DNA from: Antarcticimicrobium sp. | GTDB taxonomy: Bacteria; Pseudomonadota; Alphaproteobacteria; Rhodobacterales; Rhodobacteraceae | Length of the DNA stretch: 64,000 nt | Assembly (NCBI RefSeq): GCF_029212575.1 | Contig: NZ_JARGPK010000042.1 | Span: 62,001 to 126,000, forward strand | Reading direction: 5' to 3' | In this document: positions 18,746 to 26,646 of the stretch, in pieces | Position numbering within the stretch: position 1 is the first letter of the stretch | Layout: each line of letters begins with the position of its first letter | The notes under the pieces: generated by a model | Told to the model about the DNA's origin: nothing | What the model saw: only the letters and a program-made list of their open reading frames with translations | Database searches by the model: none | Position numbers and translations under genes: made by a program

Positions 18746-19746
18746 GCCGGCCTCAGCCTGTCCAGCGCCTCGGGGGTGGGGGCCGGCAGCGCCTCGAGCA
18801 GCAGCTCGGCCACCGGGGCCAGTGCGGGGTGATCCAGATCGCGCCGCAGATGCGCCCAGACTGCCGGGATCAGGGCGAGGTAATGCGGCTTGCCGTAATC
18901 GGTGGCGAGCCGGGCAAAGACCCCGAGGATGCGCAGATTGCGCTGGGCGCCCAGCACCGCATAGGCGGTGCGAAAGGCGTGATCGTCCAATCCGGTGGCA
19001 GAAATATACAGTTCCGTCATCGCGATCTCGATCCCGGCCGGGACGTCGCGGCGGATGTCCTGCAACAGCGAGACGAGGTCATAGGCGGGGTGGCCCAGCA
19101 TCGCGTCCTGGAAATCCAGCAGCCCGACCCGGGCGGGGCCGGCGCGGTCGGGCAGCCAGATCAGGTTCTCGGCGTGGTAGTCGCGCAGCGCCACGACCTG
19201 ACGCCCGCCGGTGGTCTGGCGCAGGACATCTTCGAACCGGGGCAGGAACCGGGCAAAGGCCGCTCCGCCATCGTCGCCCGCGATCCCCATCCGGTACTTG
19301 CTGAAGGCAAGGCCGGACAGCCCGGCCATCAGATGGGGGCCGTAGGAGGGCAGATCGGGCAGGGGGGCATCGAAGAGCGTGATCAGAACCTGCGTCGCGG
19401 CCTCGTAGAGCTGGCGCTCGGGGGTCGGATCGGCGGCCAGCACCCGGGCGAACAGCGCATCGCCCAGGTCCTCCAACAGCAGAAAGCCGGTTTCGGCATC
19501 TTCGGCGAGGATCTGCGGTGCGCTCAACCCCTGATCGCGCAAGTAGTGCGCGATGGCGGTGAAGGGGCGCACGTCCTCGCCCCTGTCGGGCGGGGCGTCC
19601 ATCAGCACGGCGGTCTGCCCGGTGGCCGGATCGGTCAGCCGCTCGTACCGGCGGTTGGAGGCATCGCCGGCCAGCGGCGCCCGGGTGGCCTGCGACCAGT
19701 CGGTGGTGGCGAGAAAGCTGTCGGCGAGGGCGGTGCGATCAGTCAT
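18742..19746 (-). CDS. amgK: N-acetylmuramate/N-acetylglucosamine anomeric kinase (AmgK-like)
   Basis: Predicted to phosphorylate MurNAc at C1, giving the substrate of MurU. The protein of about 334 residues belongs to the aminoglycoside-phosphotransferase fold: GDASNRRYERL (nucleotide loop, about residue 22), LLLEDLGDALFARVL (about 90), the catalytic loop LRDYHAENLIWL (about 195) and the metal motif LLDFQDAMLGHPAYDL (about 217). Two in-frame ATGs, 19758 and 19746, are possible and neither has a clear ribosome-binding site; 19746 fits the family N-terminus. It overlaps tsaE upstream and murU downstream. Confidence 0.85.
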   Translation of the reverse strand: MTDRTALADSFLATTDWSQATRAPLAGDASNRRYERLTDPATGQTAVLMDAPPDRGEDVRPFTAIAHYLRDQGLSAPQILAEDAETGFLLLEDLGDALFARVLAADPTPERQLYEAATQVLITLFDAPLPDLPSYGPHLMAGLSGLAFSKYRMGIAGDDGGAAFARFLPRFEDVLRQTTGGRQVVALRDYHAENLIWLPDRAGPARVGLLDFQDAMLGHPAYDLVSLLQDIRRDVPAGIEIAMTELYISATGLDDHAFRTAYAVLGAQRNLRILGVFARLATDYGKPHYLALIPAVWAHLRRDLDHPALAPVAELLLEALPAPTPEALDRLRPA

Positions 19747-20227
19747 CGGGGGTGTCATCCAGTTGGTCCAGAACCCCGGCCCAGCGCGGCGCCGACCAGC
19801 TGAGCGAGAGGTGGCGGCGGTTTTCGTCGGTGGCGTCGGCCTGAAAGGTGATATGCAGGGCGTCCTGCGGCGTGAGCGGGCCCAGCTTTTCCGGCCATTC
19901 GATCACGCAGATCGCCTGTTCCATCGCCTCGGCCAGACCCAGTTCCTCGATCTCCTCGGGGGCGGAGAGCCGGTAGAGATCGGCGTGCCAGAGCGCACCG
20001 GCGGAGGTCTCGTAGGTCTGCACCAGGGTGAAGGTGGGCGAGGGGATATCTTCGGGCACCTCCAGCAACGGCTGGATCAGGGCGCGGGCGAAATGGGTTT
20101 TGCCGGCGCCGATCGGGCCGTCAAGCAGCAGGCAATCGCCGGGGTGCAGCAGCGCGCCCAGACGCCGGGCCAGGCGGGCGGTCGCCCCGGGCGAGTCGAG
20201 CGTGACGGATAGCGGCGATCGGATCAT
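19739..20227 (-). CDS. tsaE: tRNA threonylcarbamoyladenosine ATPase TsaE
   Basis: ATPase of the t6A37 tRNA-modification machinery, acting with TsaD, TsaB and TsaC; tsaD is also in this window. The protein of 162 residues has Walker A LLDGPIGAGKTHFAR (about 34-48), SPTFTLVQTYE (about 69-79), HADLYRLSAPEEIEELG (about 86-102) and VIEWPEKLGPL (Walker B region). The ATG at 20227 starts family homology. It is in the leftward operon between the PAS protein, with about 40 bases between them, and amgK, which it overlaps. Confidence 0.93.
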   Translation of the reverse strand: MIRSPLSVTLDSPGATARLARRLGALLHPGDCLLLDGPIGAGKTHFARALIQPLLEVPEDIPSPTFTLVQTYETSAGALWHADLYRLSAPEEIEELGLAEAMEQAICVIEWPEKLGPLTPQDALHITFQADATDENRRHLSLSWSAPRWAGVLDQLDDTPDD

Positions 20228-20268
20228 GGCGCCACAATGGCGCTGCGCCCGCCGGGCCGCAAGCGGGT

Positions 20269-21828
20269 TCAGCCGCCCGCAGTGTCCGCCGGTTGCGCGA
20301 CAGTTCCGGTCGCGGCGGCGGGGGATGGAGCGACGACGAATTCGACCATGGTGGCGCCGTTCTGGATCGGGCGCACCGTGCCGTCGAGCAGCCGTCCGTC
20401 GCGCATTCGCACCTCGGCGCGCCAGTCGGAGCGGTTTTCGCGCGAGGAGACGAAATCGCGCAACTCGCCCCACATGGGGGTCGCAAGGCACCTGTCCTGC
20501 CAGCCGCGCGTGGCATCGACCACGGTGAACTGGGCAAAGCTGCTGTCGGGGTCCACCCCCCAAAGGTCCCGGTAGCCGGCGTTGCAGAATGTCAGCGTGC
20601 CGTCGGGCGCAAAGACCGCGATGGCCCGGTCCAGCGCATCCAGGACCGCCTGGTTCTGTTCCAGTTCGGCGCGGAAGCGGCGGGTCAGCGTGACCTCGGC
20701 TGTGATGTCCTCGAACAGGAAGGCGACAGCGCCATCCGGGTGGGGCCGGCCACTGACCGAATAGGTTGAACCGGACGGCAGCGACCAGGTTTCCTGGTAC
20801 TGGCCGCTGGCCGCGGCCTCGACCAGGTCGGCGAGCTGCTTGCGCCAGGAGTTGTAATCCTTTGGCTCGGGCATCATCGCGCTGTCGCGCAGCCGGTCGA
20901 AGAAACTCAGCAGGCTGGGCCGGGCCGAGAGGAAATCGGCCGGCAGCGCCGTCAGGTCGATCAGCGCGGGGTTGAACAGGGCCAGTTGCCGGTTGCGGTC
21001 GAAAATCGCCAGCCCGATGGACAACTGCGCGAAGGTCTTGGTCAGGGTCTGGACAAAGTTCCGCTGGGCGGCCTCGGCATCGACGACGGCGTTCACGTCC
21101 ATGGCGTAGCAGAGCAGACCGTCCTTTTGCCGGATCGCCCAGACATCGAACCACAGGACGTGACCCTCGCCCTCGACGGTGACCGACTGGCGCAGCTTGC
21201 GCCGCGTGCGGACATCGTCCGAGAGGTTCGGGAACAGCAGATAGGCGGTATCGGCGCCGCGGCCGCGCACCTTGCGGACCAGCGTGGCATAGGCGTTGTT
21301 GCACCAGGTTACCCGCCCGTCGTCATCGACGCGCCAGGCCGGATAGGGGGCGGCGCCGGTGGCGGCGCGCAGGATTTCAAGCTCCCGCGCCAGCGGCGGC
21401 AGGTCGGCTGTGGACATCGGTTCACCGGCGCGCAGCTGCACCCGCGTGATGCCGTCGATCCATTCGCACATCGCCTCGCCCGGCGGGTCGCCGTCCAGCG
21501 AGGGGATCGAGAGGCGGCCGGCGTCGCGGACCTGCGCGGGATCCGGCGGAAAGCTGGGGAAGCTGGGCAGAAGGGCCTCGCGCAGCGCGCGCCAGGTGAC
21601 GCCGTCCCCGGGATCGCCGGCTATTGCCCGCGCGGCCGAGGAGGCGTCGATCAATTCGGCGCCGTCGAACAGGAACACCGGATCCCGGCTTGGCCCGGAA
21701 CCCGCCGGCGCTGCGCGCGCGGAGGCGGGTACGCGGGCCGCCGGTGTCAGCCACAGCACTGCCAGCGTCGCCGTGACAAGGCACATCGCGCCGAGCGCGA
21801 TCCATTCGCCGAAAGTGATGTCGATCAT
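20269..21828 (-). CDS. Membrane-anchored multi-PAS sensory protein without a kinase domain
   Basis: Signalling protein of unknown ligand. The 519-residue protein has one N-terminal membrane helix (about residues 8-27), a Pro/Ala-rich linker, then three PAS-like repeats. They sit at about 155-260 (GRVTWCNNAYATLVRK), 280-390 (AIFDRNRQLALFNPALIDLTALP) and 400-505 (AVFAPDGTLTFCNAGYRDLWG). No histidine-kinase, GGDEF or other output domain follows; it ends shortly after the third PAS. It could act by protein contact or be a degenerate kinase. A consensus CtrA box lies about 50 bases upstream, and the gene heads the tsaE-amgK-murU-addBA operon. Confidence 0.8.
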   Translation of the reverse strand: MIDITFGEWIALGAMCLVTATLAVLWLTPAARVPASARAAPAGSGPSRDPVFLFDGAELIDASSAARAIAGDPGDGVTWRALREALLPSFPSFPPDPAQVRDAGRLSIPSLDGDPPGEAMCEWIDGITRVQLRAGEPMSTADLPPLARELEILRAATGAAPYPAWRVDDDGRVTWCNNAYATLVRKVRGRGADTAYLLFPNLSDDVRTRRKLRQSVTVEGEGHVLWFDVWAIRQKDGLLCYAMDVNAVVDAEAAQRNFVQTLTKTFAQLSIGLAIFDRNRQLALFNPALIDLTALPADFLSARPSLLSFFDRLRDSAMMPEPKDYNSWRKQLADLVEAAASGQYQETWSLPSGSTYSVSGRPHPDGAVAFLFEDITAEVTLTRRFRAELEQNQAVLDALDRAIAVFAPDGTLTFCNAGYRDLWGVDPDSSFAQFTVVDATRGWQDRCLATPMWGELRDFVSSRENRSDWRAEVRMRDGRLLDGTVRPIQNGATMVEFVVAPSPAAATGTVAQPADTAGG

Positions 21829-21876
21829 GCCGCTGTCTCCGGTTACCGGCGTGTCGGCCAGTCTTGGGTCAAAAAG

Positions 21877-21892
21877 TTAACGTGCGTTTAAC
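21877..21892. promoter_or_regulatory. Consensus CtrA binding site upstream of the PAS sensor operon
   Basis: TTAACGTGCGTTTAAC contains TTAAC-N6-TTAAC, equivalently TTAA-N7-TTAA, an exact full CtrA site. It lies in the 91-base spacer between regB and the PAS gene, about 50 bases before the PAS start at 21828, a plausible promoter position. CtrA control is inferred from the motif. Confidence 0.6.
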
Positions 21893-21919
21893 CATTGTAC
21901 CCAATCGACCGGCGCCCGG

Positions 21920-23326
21920 TCATATTTCGATCGGACGATTGGCGCCGGGGGAGAGGGCGAATTCGCCCCGTTGCGCGTCGATCTTGCTGCGTGGCCAGGT
22001 GACCTGGACGATTGCGCCGCTCTGATCGGGGCGGATCGGCACCGTCCTGTAGGGATCGAGACCGTTGAAGAAACTCAGCGACGCGCCGGAACGCTCCAGC
22101 AGGGTCTTGGCGATGAACAGGCCAAGCCCCATGCCCTCATAGCCGGGCCGGTTGGTGCTTGCATGGGCTTCCGGCTCTCCTCGTCTGCGGCGAACGAAGG
22201 GGTCGCCGATACGTCCGATCACCTGCGGCGGGAATCCGTGTCCGTCGTCGATGATCCGGACCCGGATCTGGTCGTCGGTCCATTTCATCTCGACCCAGAC
22301 GTTCGCGTCGGCGAAATCCACCGCGTTCTGGATCAGGTTGCGCAGCCCGTGGATCACCTCGGGCAAGCGCAGGATCGCCGGCTGCTGAGGGTTGGCGCCC
22401 TCGCCCGGGTGTTCGCTGAAATGAATCTCCTTACCGCGCTGCATGTGCGGTTCGGCGGCCTCGCGCAGCACCGCGCTGATCGGGGCCTGGCGCAGGTGCA
22501 GGTCGTCTTTCCCGGCGCGGCCCATGTCGCGCAGGATGTCGCGGCAGCGATCGGCCTGCTGCCGAATCAGTTCGGCATCCTCGCGCAACTCGGGCTGATC
22601 CTGCAATTCCTCGATCAGCTCCGAACTGGTGAGCTTTATGGTTGCCAGCGGCGTGCCGAGCTCATGCGCCGCGGCTGCCACGACGCCGCCCAGATCGGTC
22701 AGCTTCTGTTCCCGCGACAGCGCCATGTGGGTGGCCGAGAGGGCCTCGGACATCGTCTGCATCTCGGAATTGATGCGAAACGAATAGGCCCCCATGAACG
22801 CCGCCGCGATGATGATGGCGGCCCAGTTGCCGAAGATGAAGATCTCGGGGGTGCGCAGAATGAACCCCTCGGCCGTGCGCAGCGGCAGGTTGAACTGGGC
22901 CAGAAGCGTGACCAGCAGGATCGCGGTGCCGCCGACGATCAGGGCGGCGCGAAGCCCCAGCACATTGGCCGAAATCGTGACCGGCGCCAGCAGCAGAAGC
23001 GCGAAGGGGTTGTTCAGCCCGCCGGTGAGATAGAGCAGAAACGCAAGTTGCAGCAGATCGTAGAGCACCATCAGGAAGTTCTCGAATTCCGAGAGCCTCT
23101 TGTTCTCGGGGAACAGGAACATCGCGCTGATATTGACGGCGACCGAAATCCCGATGGCGAGATAGCACAGCGCCAGCTCAAGCTGCAGGTGATACATGCG
23201 CTGGGCGGCGGTGATCGCGCCGATCTGGCCCGCGATCGCGACCCAGCGCAGAAGGATCAGGGTGCGCAGCCGGATCCAGCTGCTACGCTCCTGGCCGCGC
23301 CAAATGCCCACATTGGATTCCGGCAT
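21920..23326 (-). CDS. regB: Redox-sensing histidine kinase RegB/PrrB
   Basis: Membrane sensor of the global RegB-RegA system, which responds to quinone pool and oxidase signals to control photosynthesis, respiration and carbon and nitrogen fixation genes. The protein of 468 residues has six hydrophobic segments in about residues 25-185. These include the conserved ubiquinone-binding loop GGLNNPFALLLLAP (about 100-113). The H-box is AAAHELGTPLATIKL (about residue 220), the redox-active cysteine is in QQADRCRDIL (about 262-271), and the HATPase region carries NLIQNAVDFA and GMGLGLFIAKTLL. It is divergent from senC-regA, the classical layout. Confidence 0.96.
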   Translation of the reverse strand: MPESNVGIWRGQERSSWIRLRTLILLRWVAIAGQIGAITAAQRMYHLQLELALCYLAIGISVAVNISAMFLFPENKRLSEFENFLMVLYDLLQLAFLLYLTGGLNNPFALLLLAPVTISANVLGLRAALIVGGTAILLVTLLAQFNLPLRTAEGFILRTPEIFIFGNWAAIIIAAAFMGAYSFRINSEMQTMSEALSATHMALSREQKLTDLGGVVAAAAHELGTPLATIKLTSSELIEELQDQPELREDAELIRQQADRCRDILRDMGRAGKDDLHLRQAPISAVLREAAEPHMQRGKEIHFSEHPGEGANPQQPAILRLPEVIHGLRNLIQNAVDFADANVWVEMKWTDDQIRVRIIDDGHGFPPQVIGRIGDPFVRRRRGEPEAHASTNRPGYEGMGLGLFIAKTLLERSGASLSFFNGLDPYRTVPIRPDQSGAIVQVTWPRSKIDAQRGEFALSPGANRPIEI

Positions 23327-23414
23327 GAATTGCCTAAGTCAGTTGCATCGGCTGGGGACGGTGATAGGTCTCCGGGCCCAAAGGATCAACAATTCTTGCT
23401 TCGAAAGACCCGTC

Positions 23415-24038
23415 ATGACCCGTATCTATGCCATTATTGCCGCCCTTCTCGTCGCCGTCGTTCTGGGCGGCCTCTGGTTCGTGAGCCGCCCCGCCGGCGA
23501 TGACGACCGGTTCGCTCAATGCCGCACCACCAAGATCGCAGGCGGCAGCAGCCAGATCGGCGGCCCGTTCGAGTTGGTCAATTCAAAGGGCGGGACGGTG
23601 ACGGACAGCGATGTGATCACCGGCCCGACGCTGCTCTACTTCGGCTATACCTACTGTCCGGACGTCTGCCCGCTGGACAATTCGCGCAATGCCGAGGCCA
23701 TCGACATCCTCGAAGAGCGCGGCAAGATGGTGACCCCGGTGTTCATCTCGATCGACCCGGAGCGCGACACCCCCGAGGTGGTCGGCGATTTCGCGGCCAA
23801 CCTGCATGAGCGCATGATCGGCCTGACCGGCAGCCCGGAACAGGTCAAGGCGGCGAGCAAGGCCTACAAGACCTATTTCAAGCGCCAGGCGGAGGGGGAC
23901 GAGGAATATTACCTGATCGACCACTCCACCTTTTCCTATCTGGTGCTGCCGGAGGACGGCTTTGTCGAGTTCTTCCGCCGCGACCTGACGCCCGAGCAGC
24001 TTGCCGACGGGATCGGCTGTTTTATCGACAACATGTAG
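23415..24038 (+). CDS. senC: SCO1/SenC/PrrC copper-binding protein
   Basis: Membrane-anchored periplasmic thioredoxin-fold protein that helps build the CuA or CuB centre of cytochrome oxidase and influences RegB signalling. The protein is 207 residues from the ATG at 23415; an upstream extension into the regB promoter was rejected. There is one N-terminal helix (about residues 4-22), then GGPFELVNSKG. The copper site is CPDVC in FGYTYCPDVCPLDN (about 74-87), with the third ligand histidine in IDHSTFSYLV (about 172). It precedes regA by 86 bases on the same strand. Confidence 0.94.
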   Translation: MTRIYAIIAALLVAVVLGGLWFVSRPAGDDDRFAQCRTTKIAGGSSQIGGPFELVNSKGGTVTDSDVITGPTLLYFGYTYCPDVCPLDNSRNAEAIDILEERGKMVTPVFISIDPERDTPEVVGDFAANLHERMIGLTGSPEQVKAASKAYKTYFKRQAEGDEEYYLIDHSTFSYLVLPEDGFVEFFRRDLTPEQLADGIGCFIDNM

Positions 24039-24124
24039 CCGCGGCTTTGGGCGTTTGACCTTTGTTCCTGCGCTGCTATTAGTCATTGACATGAAGAATA
24101 TGGCGAGCCCGCAAAGGAGTACGC

Positions 24125-24679
24125 ATGGCCGGACCAGCTTTGAGCGAGATCGGGGAGGACCGATCCCTGTTGCTCGTCGATGATGACGAGCCGTTTCTGA
24201 GGCGGCTGGCCAAGGCGATGGAAAAGCGCGGGTTCGAGATCGAGACGGCCGGATCGGTGGCCGCTGGCAAGGCCATCGCCACGGCGCGGCCGCCGGCCTA
24301 TGCGGTGGTCGATCTGCGGCTGGAGGATGGCAACGGGCTCGATGTGGTCGAGGTGCTGCGCGAGAAACGGCCCGACAGCCGGGTCGTGGTTCTGACCGGC
24401 TACGGCGCCATCGCCACCGCCGTCGCGGCGGTCAAGATCGGCGCAACCGATTACCTGTCGAAGCCGGCGGATGCCACCGACATTGTCAACGCGCTGCTGG
24501 CCAGGCCGGACGAGTTGCCGCCGCCGCCGGAAAACCCGATGAGCGCGGATCGCGTGCGCTGGGAGCATATCCAGCGGGTCTATGAGCTGTGCGACCGCAA
24601 CGTCAGCGAGACCGCGCGGCGGCTGAACATGCACCGGCGCACCTTGCAACGCATTCTGGCCAAGCGCAGCCCGCGCTGA
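24125..24679 (+). CDS. regA: Response regulator RegA/PrrA
   Basis: DNA-binding partner of RegB. The 184-residue protein has a receiver domain with acidic residues in LLLVDDDEPFLRRLAKAM (about 15-32), the phospho-acceptor aspartate in VVDLRLEDGNGLDVV (about residue 63), TGYGAIATAV and the lysine in YLSKPADATD. It also has a proline linker (PPPPENP) and a Fis-type helix-turn-helix NVSETARRLNMHRRTLQR near the end, all as in RegA/PrrA/ActR. AAGGAG precedes the ATG. It is in line with senC and may be cotranscribed with the GT61 gene 10 bases downstream. Confidence 0.97.
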   Translation: MAGPALSEIGEDRSLLLVDDDEPFLRRLAKAMEKRGFEIETAGSVAAGKAIATARPPAYAVVDLRLEDGNGLDVVEVLREKRPDSRVVVLTGYGAIATAVAAVKIGATDYLSKPADATDIVNALLARPDELPPPPENPMSADRVRWEHIQRVYELCDRNVSETARRLNMHRRTLQRILAKRSPR

Positions 24680-24689
24680 GGGATCGGTG

Positions 24690-25886
24690 ATGACAGACGC
24701 GGATCCACTGGGACCCGAGAGCCAACCGCTGCCCGATGGCGGCTGGTCGGAACAGATCGTCACGCTCACGGGCGCCACCGTCGTGCCGCCGGAAGAAAGC
24801 GCTTTTGTCCAGCCGGCGGGCGTTCTGGACAGTGACGGGCGCTATTGCCCGCAGGGCGCGCTCTGGCGCAAGTACCGGCCGCTGACCACCGAGCCGCCGA
24901 AGCCCGATGGGGTTATGGCGACCCTGCCGGGCCGCTGGCTCTGGGGTGGGGTGCTCTGGGCGCATTTCGGGCATTTCCTGGTGGAAAGCACCGCGCGGCT
25001 CTGGGCGCTGGCACATCTCGACGCCCCGGTGGATGGTATCCTGTTCATTCCCAAACGCCCCCGCGTCGGCGAGAGCGTGCGCGGATTCCAGTCTGATTTC
25101 ATCGGGCTGATGGCGCCCGGCCTGCCGATCAAGGTGGCCGCCGAAGCAACAAGGGTGGAGGAGCTGGTGGTGCCCGGTCAGGGATTTGGCCTGGGCAAGA
25201 TCACCGCCGGCACGCAGAAGTTCCGCGATGCGATCCATTCGCGGTTCGCGCTGGACGTGACGCCGGACGGGCCGGACAAAATCTATATCTCGCGCTCGCA
25301 ACTGGGGCTCGGCAAGGGCGGGCTTCTGGGCGAGGAGCGGCTGGAAGAATTGCTGATGGATGAGGGATACGAGATCTTTCATCCACAAAACCACGACATC
25401 GCTACCCAGCTGGCCCGCTACAAGGCGGCGAAGCGGGTGATCGCGGCGGATGGTTCGGCGCTGCATCTGTTTGCCATGGTGGGCCGGGCCGATCAGCCGG
25501 TGGCGATGATTCTGCGGCGCCGGTCGGGGGCGAACAACCTGTTGGCGCAGAACGTGGCGCATTTCTGCGGCTCCAACCCGGTGGTGATCGAGGCATTGCG
25601 CACCGAATGGGTCAAGGCCAAGCAGAAGAAATCGAACCGGCTGTCGTTCGGCGAGCTGAACCATGCGGCGCTGGGCCGGGCGCTGGGCGAGACGGGATTC
25701 GTGCGCAAGGGGCTGGACTGGCCCGTGCTGAGCGAGGCGGAGCGGCAGGAGATCCTGTCCGACAAGGGGCTGGGCGGGAACGAGGCCTTTGTCGAGTCGC
25801 CCCACTACAAGCAGGCCCGCGTTCAAGCCCTGCGCCAGGCCCGACGCGCCGCACGCACCGAAACCACCGGCGAAAGCGCCTCTTAG
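24690..25886 (+). CDS. GT61-family (DUF563) glycosyltransferase
   Basis: Predicted cytosolic glycosyltransferase of family GT61, acceptor unknown. The protein of about 398 residues shows the family pattern. GRWLWGGVLWAHFGHFLVEST (about 85-105) matches the NxxHWLxE-like segment. IYISRSQLG (about 191-199) matches the YISR motif, GYEIFHPQNH matches the FxxIxPE element, and KRVIAADGSALHLFAMV (about 248-264) matches the GxHGAxLxN-type block. The ATG at 24690 was chosen over a GTG one codon upstream. The C-terminal 60 residues are basic and variable. It follows regA by 10 bases and overlaps the convergent HD-hydrolase gene by four. Confidence 0.82.
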   Translation: MTDADPLGPESQPLPDGGWSEQIVTLTGATVVPPEESAFVQPAGVLDSDGRYCPQGALWRKYRPLTTEPPKPDGVMATLPGRWLWGGVLWAHFGHFLVESTARLWALAHLDAPVDGILFIPKRPRVGESVRGFQSDFIGLMAPGLPIKVAAEATRVEELVVPGQGFGLGKITAGTQKFRDAIHSRFALDVTPDGPDKIYISRSQLGLGKGGLLGEERLEELLMDEGYEIFHPQNHDIATQLARYKAAKRVIAADGSALHLFAMVGRADQPVAMILRRRSGANNLLAQNVAHFCGSNPVVIEALRTEWVKAKQKKSNRLSFGELNHAALGRALGETGFVRKGLDWPVLSEAERQEILSDKGLGGNEAFVESPHYKQARVQALRQARRAARTETTGESAS

Positions 25887-26488
25887 CGAAGCTCGGCGAG
25901 CAGGGCCGCGTGCCTCGCGGTATAGGCCGCGCGCACCTCTTTCGGTGGGCGCAGGTGAATGTCGAGCCCCTCGGTCAGCCCCCTGTCGGGCTTGCCAAAG
26001 AACCGGTCCGCCTCGCGCTCGGCGAATCCGGCGATCCGGACCGCCTCCATCCAGGCGCTGATACAGTCGGCCTTCTTTATCTGGCGTTTCACCTTGACCG
26101 GGATCGTCGCCGGCAGGCCGAAGCGGATATGGATCGCCGCCGCCAGCCGCGCGTCCAGCTCGCCATAGCCGGGCCCGACCGCTGCCTTGACCGGCGAGAT
26201 CATGTCGCCGATCACGTACTCCGGCGCATCGTGCAACAATGCGGCCAACCGCCATTTCAACGGCGCCTCGGGGGCGATGCGGCCGAACAGATCCTCGACC
26301 AGCAGCGAATGCTCGGCCACGGAATAGGCGTAATCGCCCCGCGTCTGCCCGTTCCAGCGCGCCACGAAGGCGAGGCCATGGGCGATATCCTCGATCTCGA
26401 TGTCCACCGGGGTCGGGTCCAGCAGATCCAGGCGGCGGCCGGAGAGCATGCGTTGCCAGGCGCGGGGCTGTTTCATCGGGGTCACCAT
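25883..26488 (-). CDS. HD-domain hydrolase (YfbR-like 5'-deoxynucleotidase)
   Basis: Predicted metal-dependent phosphohydrolase, perhaps acting on deoxynucleoside monophosphates as E. coli YfbR does. The protein is up to 201 residues. HD residues appear as YSVAEHSLLVEDL (about 55-67), AALLHDAPEYVIGDMISPVK (about 82-101, the HD pair) and KADCISAWMEA (about 139). SGRRLDLLDPTP near the N-terminus is a frequent start of this group. ATG codons at 26488 and 26476 are both possible. It is divergent from ahcY and convergent with the GT61 gene. Confidence 0.82.
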   Translation of the reverse strand: MVTPMKQPRAWQRMLSGRRLDLLDPTPVDIEIEDIAHGLAFVARWNGQTRGDYAYSVAEHSLLVEDLFGRIAPEAPLKWRLAALLHDAPEYVIGDMISPVKAAVGPGYGELDARLAAAIHIRFGLPATIPVKVKRQIKKADCISAWMEAVRIAGFAEREADRFFGKPDRGLTEGLDIHLRPPKEVRAAYTARHAALLAELR

Positions 26489-26646
26489 CGGGTTCGAGGT
26501 CGCGGTCGCCCGCTTTTTGACCGTTCAGGCGGCGCGGCGCAACGGCGCTTTGCCACAGGTCGGGCAGTCTGCGGCCACAGGCATTGTTCCTCTGCCGCCC
26601 GGGTGGTATCAGCCGGGCCAAATACTGCATTCAGGGAATGACACAC

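Noticed and set aside
26489-26646. Possible SAH riboswitch before ahcY
   Set aside because: The spacer has GC-rich inverted segments but I cannot match the conserved SAH-aptamer core, so I do not call it. A covariance-model search would decide.
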